Shown piece by piece: positions 36,577 through 45,156 of a DNA stretch of 64,000 nt. The stretch is from Lamprobacter modestohalophilus (GTDB taxonomy: Bacteria; Pseudomonadota; Gammaproteobacteria; Chromatiales; Chromatiaceae), in the NCBI RefSeq assembly GCF_016583905.1, contig NZ_NRRY01000026.1:1-64000 (forward strand), in the 5' to 3' direction. Below the pieces are notes generated by a model. That model was not told the DNA's origin. It did no database searches and saw only the letters and a program-made list of their open reading frames with translations. Both the position numbers and the translations under genes were made by a program. How positions within the stretch are numbered: position 1 is the first letter of the stretch; each line of letters starts with the position of its first letter.

Positions 36577-38528
36577 CTGTGACGACACAACCTGAATTCT
36601 TGCATAACCCCGCATTGGCGCTGCTCTATTTCGGCGGCAAAGGTGGGGTGGGTAAGACCAGCTGCGCCTGTGCCGCAGCCTTACAGATCGCCGAGCAGCG
36701 GCCCACGGAGTCAATGCTGCTGCTGTCGACCGACCCTGCCCATTCGCTCAATGATGCGCTGGCTGGAATGTCGCTTCCGGCCAATCTCGAGGCCCTTGAG
36801 CTGGATGCTGTTGCCTCGCTCGCGCGCTTCAAGCAACAGCATCGCGCCAAGCTGGAAGAGATCTCGAGCCGTGGCACGCTGTTCGACGAGGAGGACATTC
36901 ATGCGCTGATGGAAATGGCGCTGCCGGGCATGGATGAGCTAGCGGCCTATCTGGAGATGGCCGATTGGATCGAGCAGCAGCGTTACGATTGCATCATCGT
37001 CGATACGGCACCGACCGGACATACCCTGCGCCTGCTGGAGATGCCGGAGCTGATCAGTCGCTGGATCAGGGCATTGGATGCGCTGTTGGCAAAACATCGT
37101 TATCTGCGTCGGCGCTTCAAGCAGGATCAGAGCCAAGATCATCTTGATCGCTTCCTGCTCGCGCTTGATGGCAGCCGTCGTGCTATGGCGGCGCTGATCG
37201 AGGATGGCAGGCGCTGTCGCTTTATCCCGGTGATGCTCGCCGAGTCGATGAGTGTGGAGGAGACCGCGGATCTGCTGCGGCTGCTCGATGCGCAGGGTAT
37301 CGGAACCCAAGAGCTGGTAGTCAATCGGCTGCTGCCGGAAACCGATTGTGCGCTCTGTCGGCTGGAACGGCGTCGTCAATTGCGCGCGCTAGCGGCCTTC
37401 GATCAGCTTGGCCGCGAGGTCAGGCTCTGGGCGCTACCGCTGCTTGCTGATGAGCCCCGCGGGCAAGCCCTGACGGGGCTCTGGTCGCAGGTGCAACTGC
37501 TGGCGCAGGGCGAGCGAACCGATGCTGCGCGCGCAGCCGAGGCGCTAGCGACCGAGACCGAGCTGCCGACGCAAGTGGTCGCGCCAGCGCCGTTGCCGCC
37601 GGCAAGCCTGCGCCTGCTGATGCTGACGGGCAAGGGCGGCGTGGGTAAGACCACCCTCGCCAGCGCGACGGCGTTGCGGCTGCTGGCGGAGCAGCCCGAG
37701 CAGCGCATCCTGTTGTTTTCGACCGATCCGGCGCATTCGCTAGCAGACTGTCTTGGGCAAGCGCTGGGTCCGGAGCCGGTCTCGGTCTGTGCCGGTCTCG
37801 ATGCCCAGGAGCTCTCGGCGGAGCAGGCCTTTTTGTCGCTGCGACAGCGGTATCAAGATGAGCTGCGCGGCTTCCTTGCCGACACATTGAACAATTTGGA
37901 CATCACCTTTGATCGCGAGGCGATGGAGCATCTACTGGACCTGGCGCCACCGGGACTCGATGAGCTGATGGCCCTGACCCGAGTGATGGACCACCTTGAT
38001 GGCGGTCACTACGATCTTGTGGTCCTCGACACCGCGCCCAGCGGCCATACGCTGCGTCTGCTTGAGCTGCCGGAGTTGATCCATGACTGGCTGAAACTGT
38101 TTTTCCAGCTGCTGCTGAAGTATCGCCAGGTGTTGCGCGTGCCCGCGCTGTCACAGGATCTGGTGGAGCTAGCGAAGGCGGTCAAGCGGCTGCGCGCACT
38201 GCTGGCCGACCCGCAACAGGCGGCCTGTTATCTGGTCACCGTGCCGACGGCGCTTGGGCTGGCCGAGACCGAAGATCTGATCATGGGCTTCAAGCGCCTG
38301 CAGATCCAGGTCGCGGCACTGTTTGTCAACCAGCTCACGCCGGCCGCCGGCGACTGCTCCCTCTGCGCTGCGTTGCAGGCACGGGAGGCGCGCGAGCTGG
38401 CGCATGCGCGGCGACGCTTTCCAGACTTGCAGCAAACGCTGGTCTATCGGCAGGCGGAGCCAGTGGGGCTTGAGGCGCTTAAGCGTCTGGGTGATGCCCT
38501 CTATCGCCCAACGCGGGGGCCGGCATGA
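36573..38528 (+). CDS. gvpW: Tandem ArsA/GET3-like ATPase GvpW
   Basis: 651 residues in two homologous ArsA-type ATPase halves. Deviant Walker A motifs are GGKGGVGKTS (~22) and GKGGVGKTTLA (~352); each half has STDPAHSL and the switch motif DTAPTGHTLRLLE / DTAPSGHTLRLLE. Each half carries a CxxC (CALCRLE, CSLCAA) like the zinc-binding pair of GET3. Context and fold suggest targeting or chaperoning of hydrophobic Gvp proteins (inference). Overlaps gvpG and gvpA2 by 4 nt on each side, so translation is coupled. Confidence 0.92.
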   Translation: MTVTTQPEFLHNPALALLYFGGKGGVGKTSCACAAALQIAEQRPTESMLLLSTDPAHSLNDALAGMSLPANLEALELDAVASLARFKQQHRAKLEEISSRGTLFDEEDIHALMEMALPGMDELAAYLEMADWIEQQRYDCIIVDTAPTGHTLRLLEMPELISRWIRALDALLAKHRYLRRRFKQDQSQDHLDRFLLALDGSRRAMAALIEDGRRCRFIPVMLAESMSVEETADLLRLLDAQGIGTQELVVNRLLPETDCALCRLERRRQLRALAAFDQLGREVRLWALPLLADEPRGQALTGLWSQVQLLAQGERTDAARAAEALATETELPTQVVAPAPLPPASLRLLMLTGKGGVGKTTLASATALRLLAEQPEQRILLFSTDPAHSLADCLGQALGPEPVSVCAGLDAQELSAEQAFLSLRQRYQDELRGFLADTLNNLDITFDREAMEHLLDLAPPGLDELMALTRVMDHLDGGHYDLVVLDTAPSGHTLRLLELPELIHDWLKLFFQLLLKYRQVLRVPALSQDLVELAKAVKRLRALLADPQQAACYLVTVPTALGLAETEDLIMGFKRLQIQVAALFVNQLTPAAGDCSLCAALQAREARELAHARRRFPDLQQTLVYRQAEPVGLEALKRLGDALYRPTRGPA

Positions 38529-38887
38529 GCACGCCGAGCGACGAGGGTCGAGCCGCCGAGCCTGGCGTGAGCGGCGCAAGCATCGGCATCGCTGCTGGCA
38601 CCACGAGCGGTGGCAGTCAGGGGCTGGGTCAAGATCAAGATCTCGTTAATGGCACTGGCGGGGCGAGGACGCCCGGAGCCGATCAGCAGCACATCTCGCT
38701 GTGCGAGGCGCTGGATCGCATCCTCAACAAGGGCGCTGTGGTGGTGGCTGATCTGACCATCTCGGTTGCCGATATTGATCTCATTTACATCAATCTGCAG
38801 GCGTTGATCACCTCGGTCGAGACCGGGCGGCGGTTGCAGCAAGAGGCGGCTCATGAACGACAAACAGCCGACGGCGGCAAATCCTAA
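38525..38887 (+). CDS. gvpA2: GvpA/J/M-family minor shell protein (GvpA2)
   Basis: 120 residues. The last ~70 have the GvpA-like fold (SLCEALDRILNKGAVVVADL, ISVADIDLIYINLQALITSV) with the Tyr and Asn typical of GvpJ/GvpM-type minor proteins. An unusual ~50-residue Gly/Ser/Ala-rich N-terminal extension precedes it. It probably nucleates vesicles or caps the cones. Its 3' end overlaps gvpK by 35 nt. Confidence 0.88.
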   Translation: MSTPSDEGRAAEPGVSGASIGIAAGTTSGGSQGLGQDQDLVNGTGGARTPGADQQHISLCEALDRILNKGAVVVADLTISVADIDLIYINLQALITSVETGRRLQQEAAHERQTADGGKS

Positions 38888-39236
38888 ACAACCTCAGGGG
38901 GTGCTGCCGGATGCGCTGGACAGGTCGCTGCAGGCGTCTACCCGATTCTCAGGGACCGGCTCAGTAGGCGGTCGCAAGCGCCTGGAGATCGATGGCGAGC
39001 GCGTGCGTGATGGCTTGGCGCAATTGGTGCTGACGCTGATCAAGCTGCTGCACGAGCTTCTGGAGCGACAAGCGATTGCACGGATGGACTCCGGTTCGCT
39101 CGATGACGAGGAGATTGAGCGTCTTGGGCTCACGCTGATGCGTCAGGCCGAGGAGCTTGCACGCGTGCGCGAGGCCTTTGGCCTACGCGACGAGGACTTG
39201 AACATCGATCTCGGCCCGCTGGGCCGACTGCTCTAA
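38853..39236 (+). CDS. gvpK: Gas vesicle protein GvpK
   Basis: 127 residues. GvpK features are RLEIDGERVRDGLAQLVLTL, IKLLHELLERQAIARMDSGS, LDDEEIERLGLTLMRQAEEL and the C-terminal FGLRDEDLNIDLGPLGRLL. An accessory protein needed for vesicle formation. The last 22 codons form the left part of the 375-bp direct repeat that recurs at 44.5 kb. The stop is 9 bp before the gvpA3 start. Confidence 0.94.
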   Translation: MNDKQPTAANPKQPQGVLPDALDRSLQASTRFSGTGSVGGRKRLEIDGERVRDGLAQLVLTLIKLLHELLERQAIARMDSGSLDDEEIERLGLTLMRQAEELARVREAFGLRDEDLNIDLGPLGRLL

Positions 39237-39542
39237 GGAAACATCATGGCCACCAATCAACGCAATCTGACCCATTCGACCGACAGCACCACAGTCGCCG
39301 ACCTGCTCGAGCGCTTGCTGGATAAGGGGGTTGTGATTGCGGGCGATATCCGCGTCAAACTGGTCGAGGTGGAACTGCTGACGATCGAGGTCCGACTGTT
39401 GATCTGCTCCGTCGATCGCGCCGTCGAGATGGGCGTCGACTGGTGGCGTGGCAACCCGACCTTCGACACCAAGGCGCGCGATCCGCAACTGAACACCCCC
39501 GGGCTTGAAGAACGGCTCGCCCGGCTAGAGGCAAAGCTCGAG
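39168..39542 (+). repeat. 375-bp direct repeat, copy 1 (gvpK tail + gvpA3)
   Basis: Aligns without gaps to 44535-44909 (constant offset 5367); I count 21 mismatches, about 94% identity. It covers the last 22 codons of gvpK, the 9-bp spacer and most of gvpA3. Together with copy 2 it brackets the kinase and HD-GYP genes. Confidence 0.95.
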
Positions 39543-39563
39543 CCCCCGCCGTCGACAGAGTGA
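39246..39563 (+). CDS. gvpA3: GvpJ/GvpS-type minor gas vesicle protein, copy 1 (GvpA3)
   Basis: 105 residues. The GvpA-fold core is STTVADLLERLLDKGVVIAG, DIRVKLVEVELLTIEVRLLI; the end of the core, MGVDWWRGNPTF, and a charged tail mark it as J/S type, a likely cone-tip protein. The ribosome site is AAGGAAA (39235-39241), weaker than in the second copy. Residues 1-95 are identical to that copy. The stop overlaps the GTG start of the kinase gene (GTGA). Confidence 0.93.
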   Translation: MATNQRNLTHSTDSTTVADLLERLLDKGVVIAGDIRVKLVEVELLTIEVRLLICSVDRAVEMGVDWWRGNPTFDTKARDPQLNTPGLEERLARLEAKLEPPPSTE

Positions 39564-42500
39564 AGCTGCCCGAGATCCGAAGAAGCCGTGTATCGGAGCT
39601 TGAGGAACTCGTCAGCACGACAGCCGAGATGGCCGTCACCTTGAATGCCAGTTTCAGCGCGCTCGACGAGAATGAATGCCGCCTGTCCGACATCATCCGC
39701 GGCACCAAGGTGGGGACCTGGGAGTGGCGCATCGATACCGGCGAAACCCACTTCAACGAGCGCTGGGCCGAGATCCTTGGCTACTCGCTCAAGGAACTGT
39801 CCCCGGTCAGCATCGAAACCTGGCTGTCGCTGGCGCATCCGGACGACTTGACGGAGTCGCAAGCGCTGCTGGAACGGCATTTTCGTGGTGAAAGCGACCT
39901 GTACGAGTGTGAGGCCCGGATGCGCCACAAGGACGGTCACTGGGTCTGGGTCCTCGACATTGGGAAGGTGGCGCGCTGGAGTAAAGACGGTCAGCCGTTG
40001 AGCATGTCCGGCATCCATCTGGACATCACGCAGCGCAAGCAAGCTGAGATCGCGGTTGCCCAGTACCGGCGCCAGTTGGAAACCTTGATCGGTAATCTTC
40101 CGGGCATCGCCTTTCGCTGCCGTAATGATGACGACTGGACCATGGAGTTCATGAGTGAGCAGACGCAGGCCCTCACAGGCTATGCCCCGGCCGAGCTGAT
40201 CGGCAATCGGCAGACATCCTTTGCCGCGTTGATCGAGCCCGATGATCGGGAGCGGGTTTGGTCGCAAGTGCAGCAGGCGCTGGCGGCCCGGCAGGCCCAT
40301 GACATCGAGTATCGAATCCGCGATCGTGAACAGCAAGTCCACTGGGTCATGGAGCGCGGTATCGGGATCTGGGCCGCGGATGGCTCGCTCGAGGCCCTGG
40401 AGGGCTTCATCACCGACATGACCGAGCGTTATCAGGCTCAGGCACGTCTCACCCGCAGCGAGGCCCGGCTCAGCGCCCTTATCGACAATGCCCCCATCGG
40501 CATCGCCTTAGTCGGCGCCGATCGCCGCGCTGTCCTGGTGAACCGCGCCCTGACAGAGTTCCTGGGCCGCAGTGCGGCAGAACTGGCCGACCTGCGCTTT
40601 GAGGAATTCACCCACCCCGAGGATCGGGAAAAGGACGTACAGCTGTTCGGAGAGCTGATGCGTGGTGAGCGAACGTTCTACGCCCTGTCCAAACGCTACC
40701 TGCGACCGGACGGCTCCGAAGTGCGAGGAAGCCTGCGCGTCACCCTGGTGCCCGCTGCCGAGGGCGAGCCCTTTCTGCCGCTGGCCATGGTCGAGGACAT
40801 TCGCGAGCAGCAGCGTGCTGAGGAAGAGCGCATTGCGCGCGAGAGCGCCGAATCAGCCAACCGCGCCAAGTCGGAATTCCTGGCCAACATGAGCCACGAG
40901 GTCCGCACGTCGATGAACGCCATCCTTGGCATGACGCACCTGGCGCTGCAGACCGCGCTCGATACCAAGCAGCGCAACTACATCGAGAAGGCGTATCGCT
41001 CGGCCGAGGCGCTGCTCGGCATCCTCAACGATATCCTGGATTTCTCCAAGATCGAGGCCGGTAGGCTGACCCTTGAGCAGGTCGAGCTCAGTCTCGACGA
41101 GGTGTTTGGCAACCTGGCGACGGTGATTGGTTTCAAGGCCGAGCACAAGGGGCTGGAGCTGATCTTTGACCTACCGCCCGAGCTGCCGAGCGCCCTGGTC
41201 GGCGACCCGCTGCGTCTGAGCCAGATCCTGACCAATCTCGCCAACAACGCGGTCAAGTTCACCGAGCAGGGCGAGATCATCATTGGTGCCGAGGTGCTCG
41301 CGCAGGACGCCGAGACCTGCCGCCTGCACTTTATCGTGCGCGACACCGGCATCGGACTCAGTGCCGAGCAGCAGGCCAAGCTGTATCAGCCCTTCAGCCA
41401 GGCCGACACCTCGACCACACGCCGCTACGGCGGCACCGGCCTGGGGCTGACCATCTCCAAGGACCTTTGCGAGCTGATGGGCGGAGCGATTTGGGTCGAG
41501 AGCAGGCTCGGGGTTGGCAGCAGCTTCCATTTCACCGCCCAGCTTGGCAAACAGCAGGGCATCCCCCGGCAGGCGCCCATCGCGCTGCACGAACTCGCCG
41601 CCCTGCGGGTATTGGTCGTGGACGACAACGCCAGCGCCCGTGAGACCCTCAGCGCCATGCTCACCAGCCTAGGGTTGCACGTGGAGAGCGTCGCCAGCGG
41701 TGATGAGGCATTACAGAGGCTGCGTGAGACCACCGACCTGCATGACCTGATGCTATTGGATTGGAAGATGCCGGGGCTCGATGGCTTGGCCACGGCGCGG
41801 GCGATCCTGGCGCGCACCGACAGCACCCCGCCACCGGCCCTGCTCATGGTCACTGCTTACGGTCGCGAGGAGGCTATGGCCGCTGCCGAGGACCTCGACA
41901 TCCGTGGGTTCCTGACCAAGCCCGCCACCCCCTCGGAACTGCTCGATGCGATCTCGCATGCGCTCGGTCGCCCGCTAACGCCGGCGCCGCGTCCGCGCAA
42001 GCGTCACGACCGCGGCGCGTCGGCCGCGGATATCGCCCGGCTGCAGGGGGCCAAGGTGCTGCTGGTGGAGGACAACGCGATCAACCAAGAGCTGGCGCTC
42101 GAGCTATTGACCAGCAACGGGCTCCGGGTGGAGGTCGTCAACGATGGGCAAGAGGCCCTGGCGCGGCTCGAGCAGGAGTCCTTCGACGGGGTGCTCATGG
42201 ACTGCCAGATGCCGGTCATGGACGGCTACGAAGCCACCCGCCGGCTGCGCCAGGACCCGCGCTTTGCGGAGCTGCCCGTGATCGCCATGACCGCCAATGC
42301 CTTGGCCGGCGATCGCGAGAAGGTGCTTGCCGCCGGCATGAACGATTATGTCGCCAAGCCGGTCAACGTCAGCGTCCTGTTCCAGACCCTGGCGCACTGG
42401 GTGCGCCCAGGTCTGCCGGACCCGGGGGCTTCCGCCCAGAGTAGCGGGCCTGAATCCGTGCCAGAGGCCGGGTCCGGGTCCTTGGCCACGGCTGCGCCCG

Positions 42501-43162
42501 CACCAGCCGTGCCCGGCCCCTCGGAGGCTGAAGCGCCGGCACTGCTGGCGCTAGATGGCTTCGACACCGCCGCCGGGCTGGAGCGCGTACAGGGCAATCG
42601 CGCGCTGTATCTAAAGCTGCTGCACAAGGTCGCACAGACCCATGGTGAGGATCTCACAGGGATCGACGCTGCCGTGGCCGGTGGCAACTGGGAGCAGGCC
42701 CAGTGCCTGATCCACCGGCTCAAAGGCGTCGCCGGCAACCTCGGCGCTGAGGCGCTGCAACGGGCCTGCACACGCCTGGAAGCCAGCGCCAAGCAGCGAA
42801 CTGCCGACCCCGATGCGCAGGCCGCCGTAGAGCGCGAGCTCGCCCGCGTGCTCGCCGCAATCGCAACCCTGCCCGCCGCAATGCCCACACCGCGCGCAGC
42901 CTCGCCGGCAACGCCAGCATCACCGGCCAATGCGATGGAGTCGCCGCAACCCGAGCAGGTGCTCGCCGAGCTGGCGGTCTTGATCGAGGATTCAAGCTTC
43001 GCGGCCGGCTCGCGTCTGGAGGCCGAACGCTTGCTGCTCGAGCGCGCCGGCTTGCGCCACGAGGCTCAACAGCTGCAAGCTGCCCTAGAGGACTTCGACT
43101 TCGAGACGGCGCAGACACTGCTCGAAGAGATCAGGACCGCTGAGGCGGCGGATCAGCCATGA
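39560..43162 (+). CDS. Hybrid sensor histidine kinase (PAS x3, HisKA, HATPase, REC x2, Hpt)
   Basis: 1200 residues, cytosolic. Three PAS domains (~45-165, ~175-295, ~305-420) precede a HisKA box [17 protein letters not shown] (H446; Ser where Pro is usual) and HATPase ([30 protein letters not shown]). Two receivers follow, with phosphoacceptors D734 (LLDWKMPG) and D881 ([10 protein letters not shown]), then an Hpt domain with H1052 ([12 protein letters not shown]). A GTG start overlaps the gvpA3 stop, so translation may be coupled to the gas vesicle genes. Likely partner: the adjacent HD-GYP regulator. GC-rich with more GCC/CTG than neighbouring gvp genes, hinting at separate origin. Confidence 0.93.
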   Translation: MKLPEIRRSRVSELEELVSTTAEMAVTLNASFSALDENECRLSDIIRGTKVGTWEWRIDTGETHFNERWAEILGYSLKELSPVSIETWLSLAHPDDLTESQALLERHFRGESDLYECEARMRHKDGHWVWVLDIGKVARWSKDGQPLSMSGIHLDITQRKQAEIAVAQYRRQLETLIGNLPGIAFRCRNDDDWTMEFMSEQTQALTGYAPAELIGNRQTSFAALIEPDDRERVWSQVQQALAARQAHDIEYRIRDREQQVHWVMERGIGIWAADGSLEALEGFITDMTERYQAQARLTRSEARLSALIDNAPIGIALVGADRRAVLVNRALTEFLGRSAAELADLRFEEFTHPEDREKDVQLFGELMRGERTFYALSKRYLRPDGSEVRGSLRVTLVPAAEGEPFLPLAMVEDIREQQRAEEERIARESAESANRAKSEFLANMSHEVRTSMNAILGMTHLALQTALDTKQRNYIEKAYRSAEALLGILNDILDFSKIEAGRLTLEQVELSLDEVFGNLATVIGFKAEHKGLELIFDLPPELPSALVGDPLRLSQILTNLANNAVKFTEQGEIIIGAEVLAQDAETCRLHFIVRDTGIGLSAEQQAKLYQPFSQADTSTTRRYGGTGLGLTISKDLCELMGGAIWVESRLGVGSSFHFTAQLGKQQGIPRQAPIALHELAALRVLVVDDNASARETLSAMLTSLGLHVESVASGDEALQRLRETTDLHDLMLLDWKMPGLDGLATARAILARTDSTPPPALLMVTAYGREEAMAAAEDLDIRGFLTKPATPSELLDAISHALGRPLTPAPRPRKRHDRGASAADIARLQGAKVLLVEDNAINQELALELLTSNGLRVEVVNDGQEALARLEQESFDGVLMDCQMPVMDGYEATRRLRQDPRFAELPVIAMTANALAGDREKVLAAGMNDYVAKPVNVSVLFQTLAHWVRPGLPDPGASAQSSGPESVPEAGSGSLATAAPAPAVPGPSEAEAPALLALDGFDTAAGLERVQGNRALYLKLLHKVAQTHGEDLTGIDAAVAGGNWEQAQCLIHRLKGVAGNLGAEALQRACTRLEASAKQRTADPDAQAAVERELARVLAAIATLPAAMPTPRAASPATPASPANAMESPQPEQVLAELAVLIEDSSFAAGSRLEAERLLLERAGLRHEAQQLQAALEDFDFETAQTLLEEIRTAEAADQP

Positions 43163-43339
43163 GCTCACCACCGGCGCGCCGCGGGCACAATGAGAGCCAC
43201 GTCACAGCAGATGAGACCTATTTTCAGCGATGGAGGCAATCAGTCGAGGCCATGGTTAGGCTTTCGAGCGCTGCCTCTTGGTAGGCGAGGTCGACCTCTT
43301 CGACATGAGCCCAAACGCAGGAGCTTGATTGTGACCACA

Positions 43340-44485
43340 ATGCCTAGTGTCCTTGAGCCGACCCGGCACAGTATCCTGATCGTCGATGATGCGCCCGAGA
43401 ATCTCACCGTACTCGGAGAGCTCCTGCAGCCGCTCTACCACGTGCGGGTCGGCACTTCCGGCGAGCGCGCCTTGCGGATGGTCGAAAGGCCACCCTTGCC
43501 GGATCTCATCCTGCTCGACGTCATGATGCCGGGCATGGACGGCTACGAGGTGATGCGGCGCCTGCATGCCGATGAAGACCTGCGCAAGATTCCGGTGATC
43601 TTCATCACTGCAACGAACAGCAGCGAGAATGAGGAGATTGGCCTCTCGCTTGGCGCGGTGGATTACATTACCAAACCCATCAATCCGGTCATCCTGCGGG
43701 CACGCGTCAAGGCCCATCTGGAGTTCAAAGAGGCTCGCGACCGCCTCGCGAATGAAAACGAATGGCTGGAGGCCGAGGTCGCTCGCCGGATGCGCGACAA
43801 CCTCCTGATTCAGGAGCTCAGCATCCGCGCCCTGGCTAACCTGGCCGAGGCCCGCGATAACGAGACCGGGCTGCACATCATGCGCACCCAAGCCTATGTC
43901 GAGGTGCTGGCCCGGCACCTGGCCGAGCATCCCAAGTTCGCCCCGGCGCTCGCCGGGCAGCGGCTCGAGCACATCATCAAAGCGGCCCCGCTGCACGACA
44001 TCGGCAAGGTCGGCATCCCCGACGCGATCCTGTTCAAGCGCGGCCGCCTCGATGCGCACGAATACGAGATCATGAAGACCCACGCGCGGATCGGCGCCGA
44101 GGCCATCGAACACGCCATACGGTCCAGTGCCGCAGGAGCGGATCCCGAGGCGGCAGACAAGGTGCCGGATGCCTTCGCCTTCCTCGAGGTCGCGGCCGAG
44201 ATCGCCGACAGCCATCACGAGAAATGGGATTGCTCCGGCTATCCCAACGGGCTGGCTGGTGAGGCGATCCCGGTCTCGGGCCGCCAGATGGCGCTGGCCG
44301 ATGTGTTCGACGCCCTGCTCAACAAGCGCGTCTACAAGCCTCCGCTGACGCTGGACGAGACGACGCAGATCATCCTCGAGGACCGCGGTCGCCACTTCGA
44401 TCCGGACGTCGTTGATGCCTTCCTGGCCTGCCACGAGCGGTTCGCTGAGATCGCCGCATCCCATCCCGACCCCGTGGCCGCCTGA
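43340..44485 (+). CDS. RpfG-type response regulator with HD-GYP c-di-GMP phosphodiesterase domain
   Basis: 381 residues. The receiver (~12-130) has SILIVDDAPENL and phosphoacceptor D60 (LLDVMMPGMDGYE). After a linker helix, the HD-GYP domain has ARDNETGLHIMRTQAY, catalytic HDIGKVGIPD (H219 D220), THARIGAEAIEH, HHEKWDCSGYPNGL (GYP motif intact) and ALADVFDALLNKRVYK. It would hydrolyse c-di-GMP when phosphorylated. ATG 43340 begins just before the receiver; a longer in-frame ATG (43190) would add a 50-residue basic leader without family support. Sits 177 bp after the kinase. Confidence 0.92.
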   Translation: MPSVLEPTRHSILIVDDAPENLTVLGELLQPLYHVRVGTSGERALRMVERPPLPDLILLDVMMPGMDGYEVMRRLHADEDLRKIPVIFITATNSSENEEIGLSLGAVDYITKPINPVILRARVKAHLEFKEARDRLANENEWLEAEVARRMRDNLLIQELSIRALANLAEARDNETGLHIMRTQAYVEVLARHLAEHPKFAPALAGQRLEHIIKAAPLHDIGKVGIPDAILFKRGRLDAHEYEIMKTHARIGAEAIEHAIRSSAAGADPEAADKVPDAFAFLEVAAEIADSHHEKWDCSGYPNGLAGEAIPVSGRQMALADVFDALLNKRVYKPPLTLDETTQIILEDRGRHFDPDVVDAFLACHERFAEIAASHPDPVAA

Positions 44486-44534
44486 AGGTCCCAGCGGCAC
44501 CAGGAATGCGGTCGGATCAGGCAGCACTTTCTCC

Positions 44535-44603
44535 CGCGAGGCCTTTGGCCTACGCGACGAGGATTTGAATCTCGACCTCGGCCCGCTGGGCCGACTGCTC
44601 TAA
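44535..44603 (+). pseudogene. gvpK: gvpK 3' fragment (22 codons)
   Basis: The last 22 codons and stop of gvpK are repeated here with four base changes and one Ile-to-Leu substitution. Nothing upstream resembles gvpK; the reading frame continues back over the end of the HD-GYP gene by chance. It marks the left edge of direct-repeat copy 2. Confidence 0.9.
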
Positions 44604-44909
44604 GGAGGCATCATGGCCACCAATCAACGCAATCTGACCCATTCGACCGACAGCACGACAGTCGCCGACCTGCTCGAGCGCTTGCTGGATAAGGGGGTTG
44701 TGATTGCGGGCGATATCCGCGTCAAACTGGTCGAGGTGGAACTGCTGACGATCGAGGTCCGGCTGTTGATCTGCTCGGTCGATCGCGCTGTCGAGATGGG
44801 CGTCGACTGGTGGCGTGGCAACCCGACCTTCGACACCAAGGCGCGTGACCCACAGCTAAACACCCCAGGGCTAGAAGAACGGCTGGCTCGGCTGGAGGAA
44901 AAGCTCGAG
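44535..44909 (+). repeat. 375-bp direct repeat, copy 2
   Basis: Counterpart of 39168-39542, same orientation, offset 5367 bp, no indels. Divergence is concentrated at the two ends; the middle ~180 bp holds only four mismatches. Confidence 0.95.
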
Positions 44910-44942
44910 ATGCCAGCGTCGTCCGACCCGGAATCTCGATAG
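44613..44942 (+). CDS. gvpA3: GvpJ/GvpS-type minor gas vesicle protein, copy 2
   Basis: 109 residues. Identical in residues 1-95 to the gene at 39246; all 14 base changes in that span are synonymous, so both copies look functional. The C-terminus differs (EEKLEMPASSDPESR). It has a consensus ribosome site AAGGAGG (44602-44608) four nt before ATG, better than copy 1. Last gene of the island; converges with nifS. Confidence 0.92.
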   Translation: MATNQRNLTHSTDSTTVADLLERLLDKGVVIAGDIRVKLVEVELLTIEVRLLICSVDRAVEMGVDWWRGNPTFDTKARDPQLNTPGLEERLARLEEKLEMPASSDPESR

Positions 44943-44957
44943 GGAATCTGATTCCCT
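44941..44957 (+). terminator. Inverted repeat after the last gvp gene
   Basis: AGGGAATC-T-GATTCCCT, a perfect 8-bp inverted repeat overlapping the gvpA3 copy-2 stop codon. There is no T-run and the loop is minimal, so its role as terminator is tentative. The remaining ~200 bp to nifS shows nothing else. Confidence 0.4.
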
Positions 44958-45156
44958 GTTGCATCGGCACAGGATCTTGGTTGATAAGCTACAGCCTCCG
45001 ACTACACTTCGACGTCACTACAACGTGACAACATTGGGGGCCTGATGGCTGCATGATACCCTTGATCGGCGCCGAGCCATTGTTCAATGAGCGGTTATCG
45101 CAGCAGTGAGGCCGCAAGATAAGACTCGATTTGGCGCCGACGCGGGTTGGTAGGCA

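Noticed and set aside
44412-44603. 63-codon open frame ending in the GvpK C-terminus
   Set aside because: Only the last 22 codons are gvpK; the rest is an out-of-frame reading of the HD-GYP gene. Recorded as a pseudogene fragment instead.
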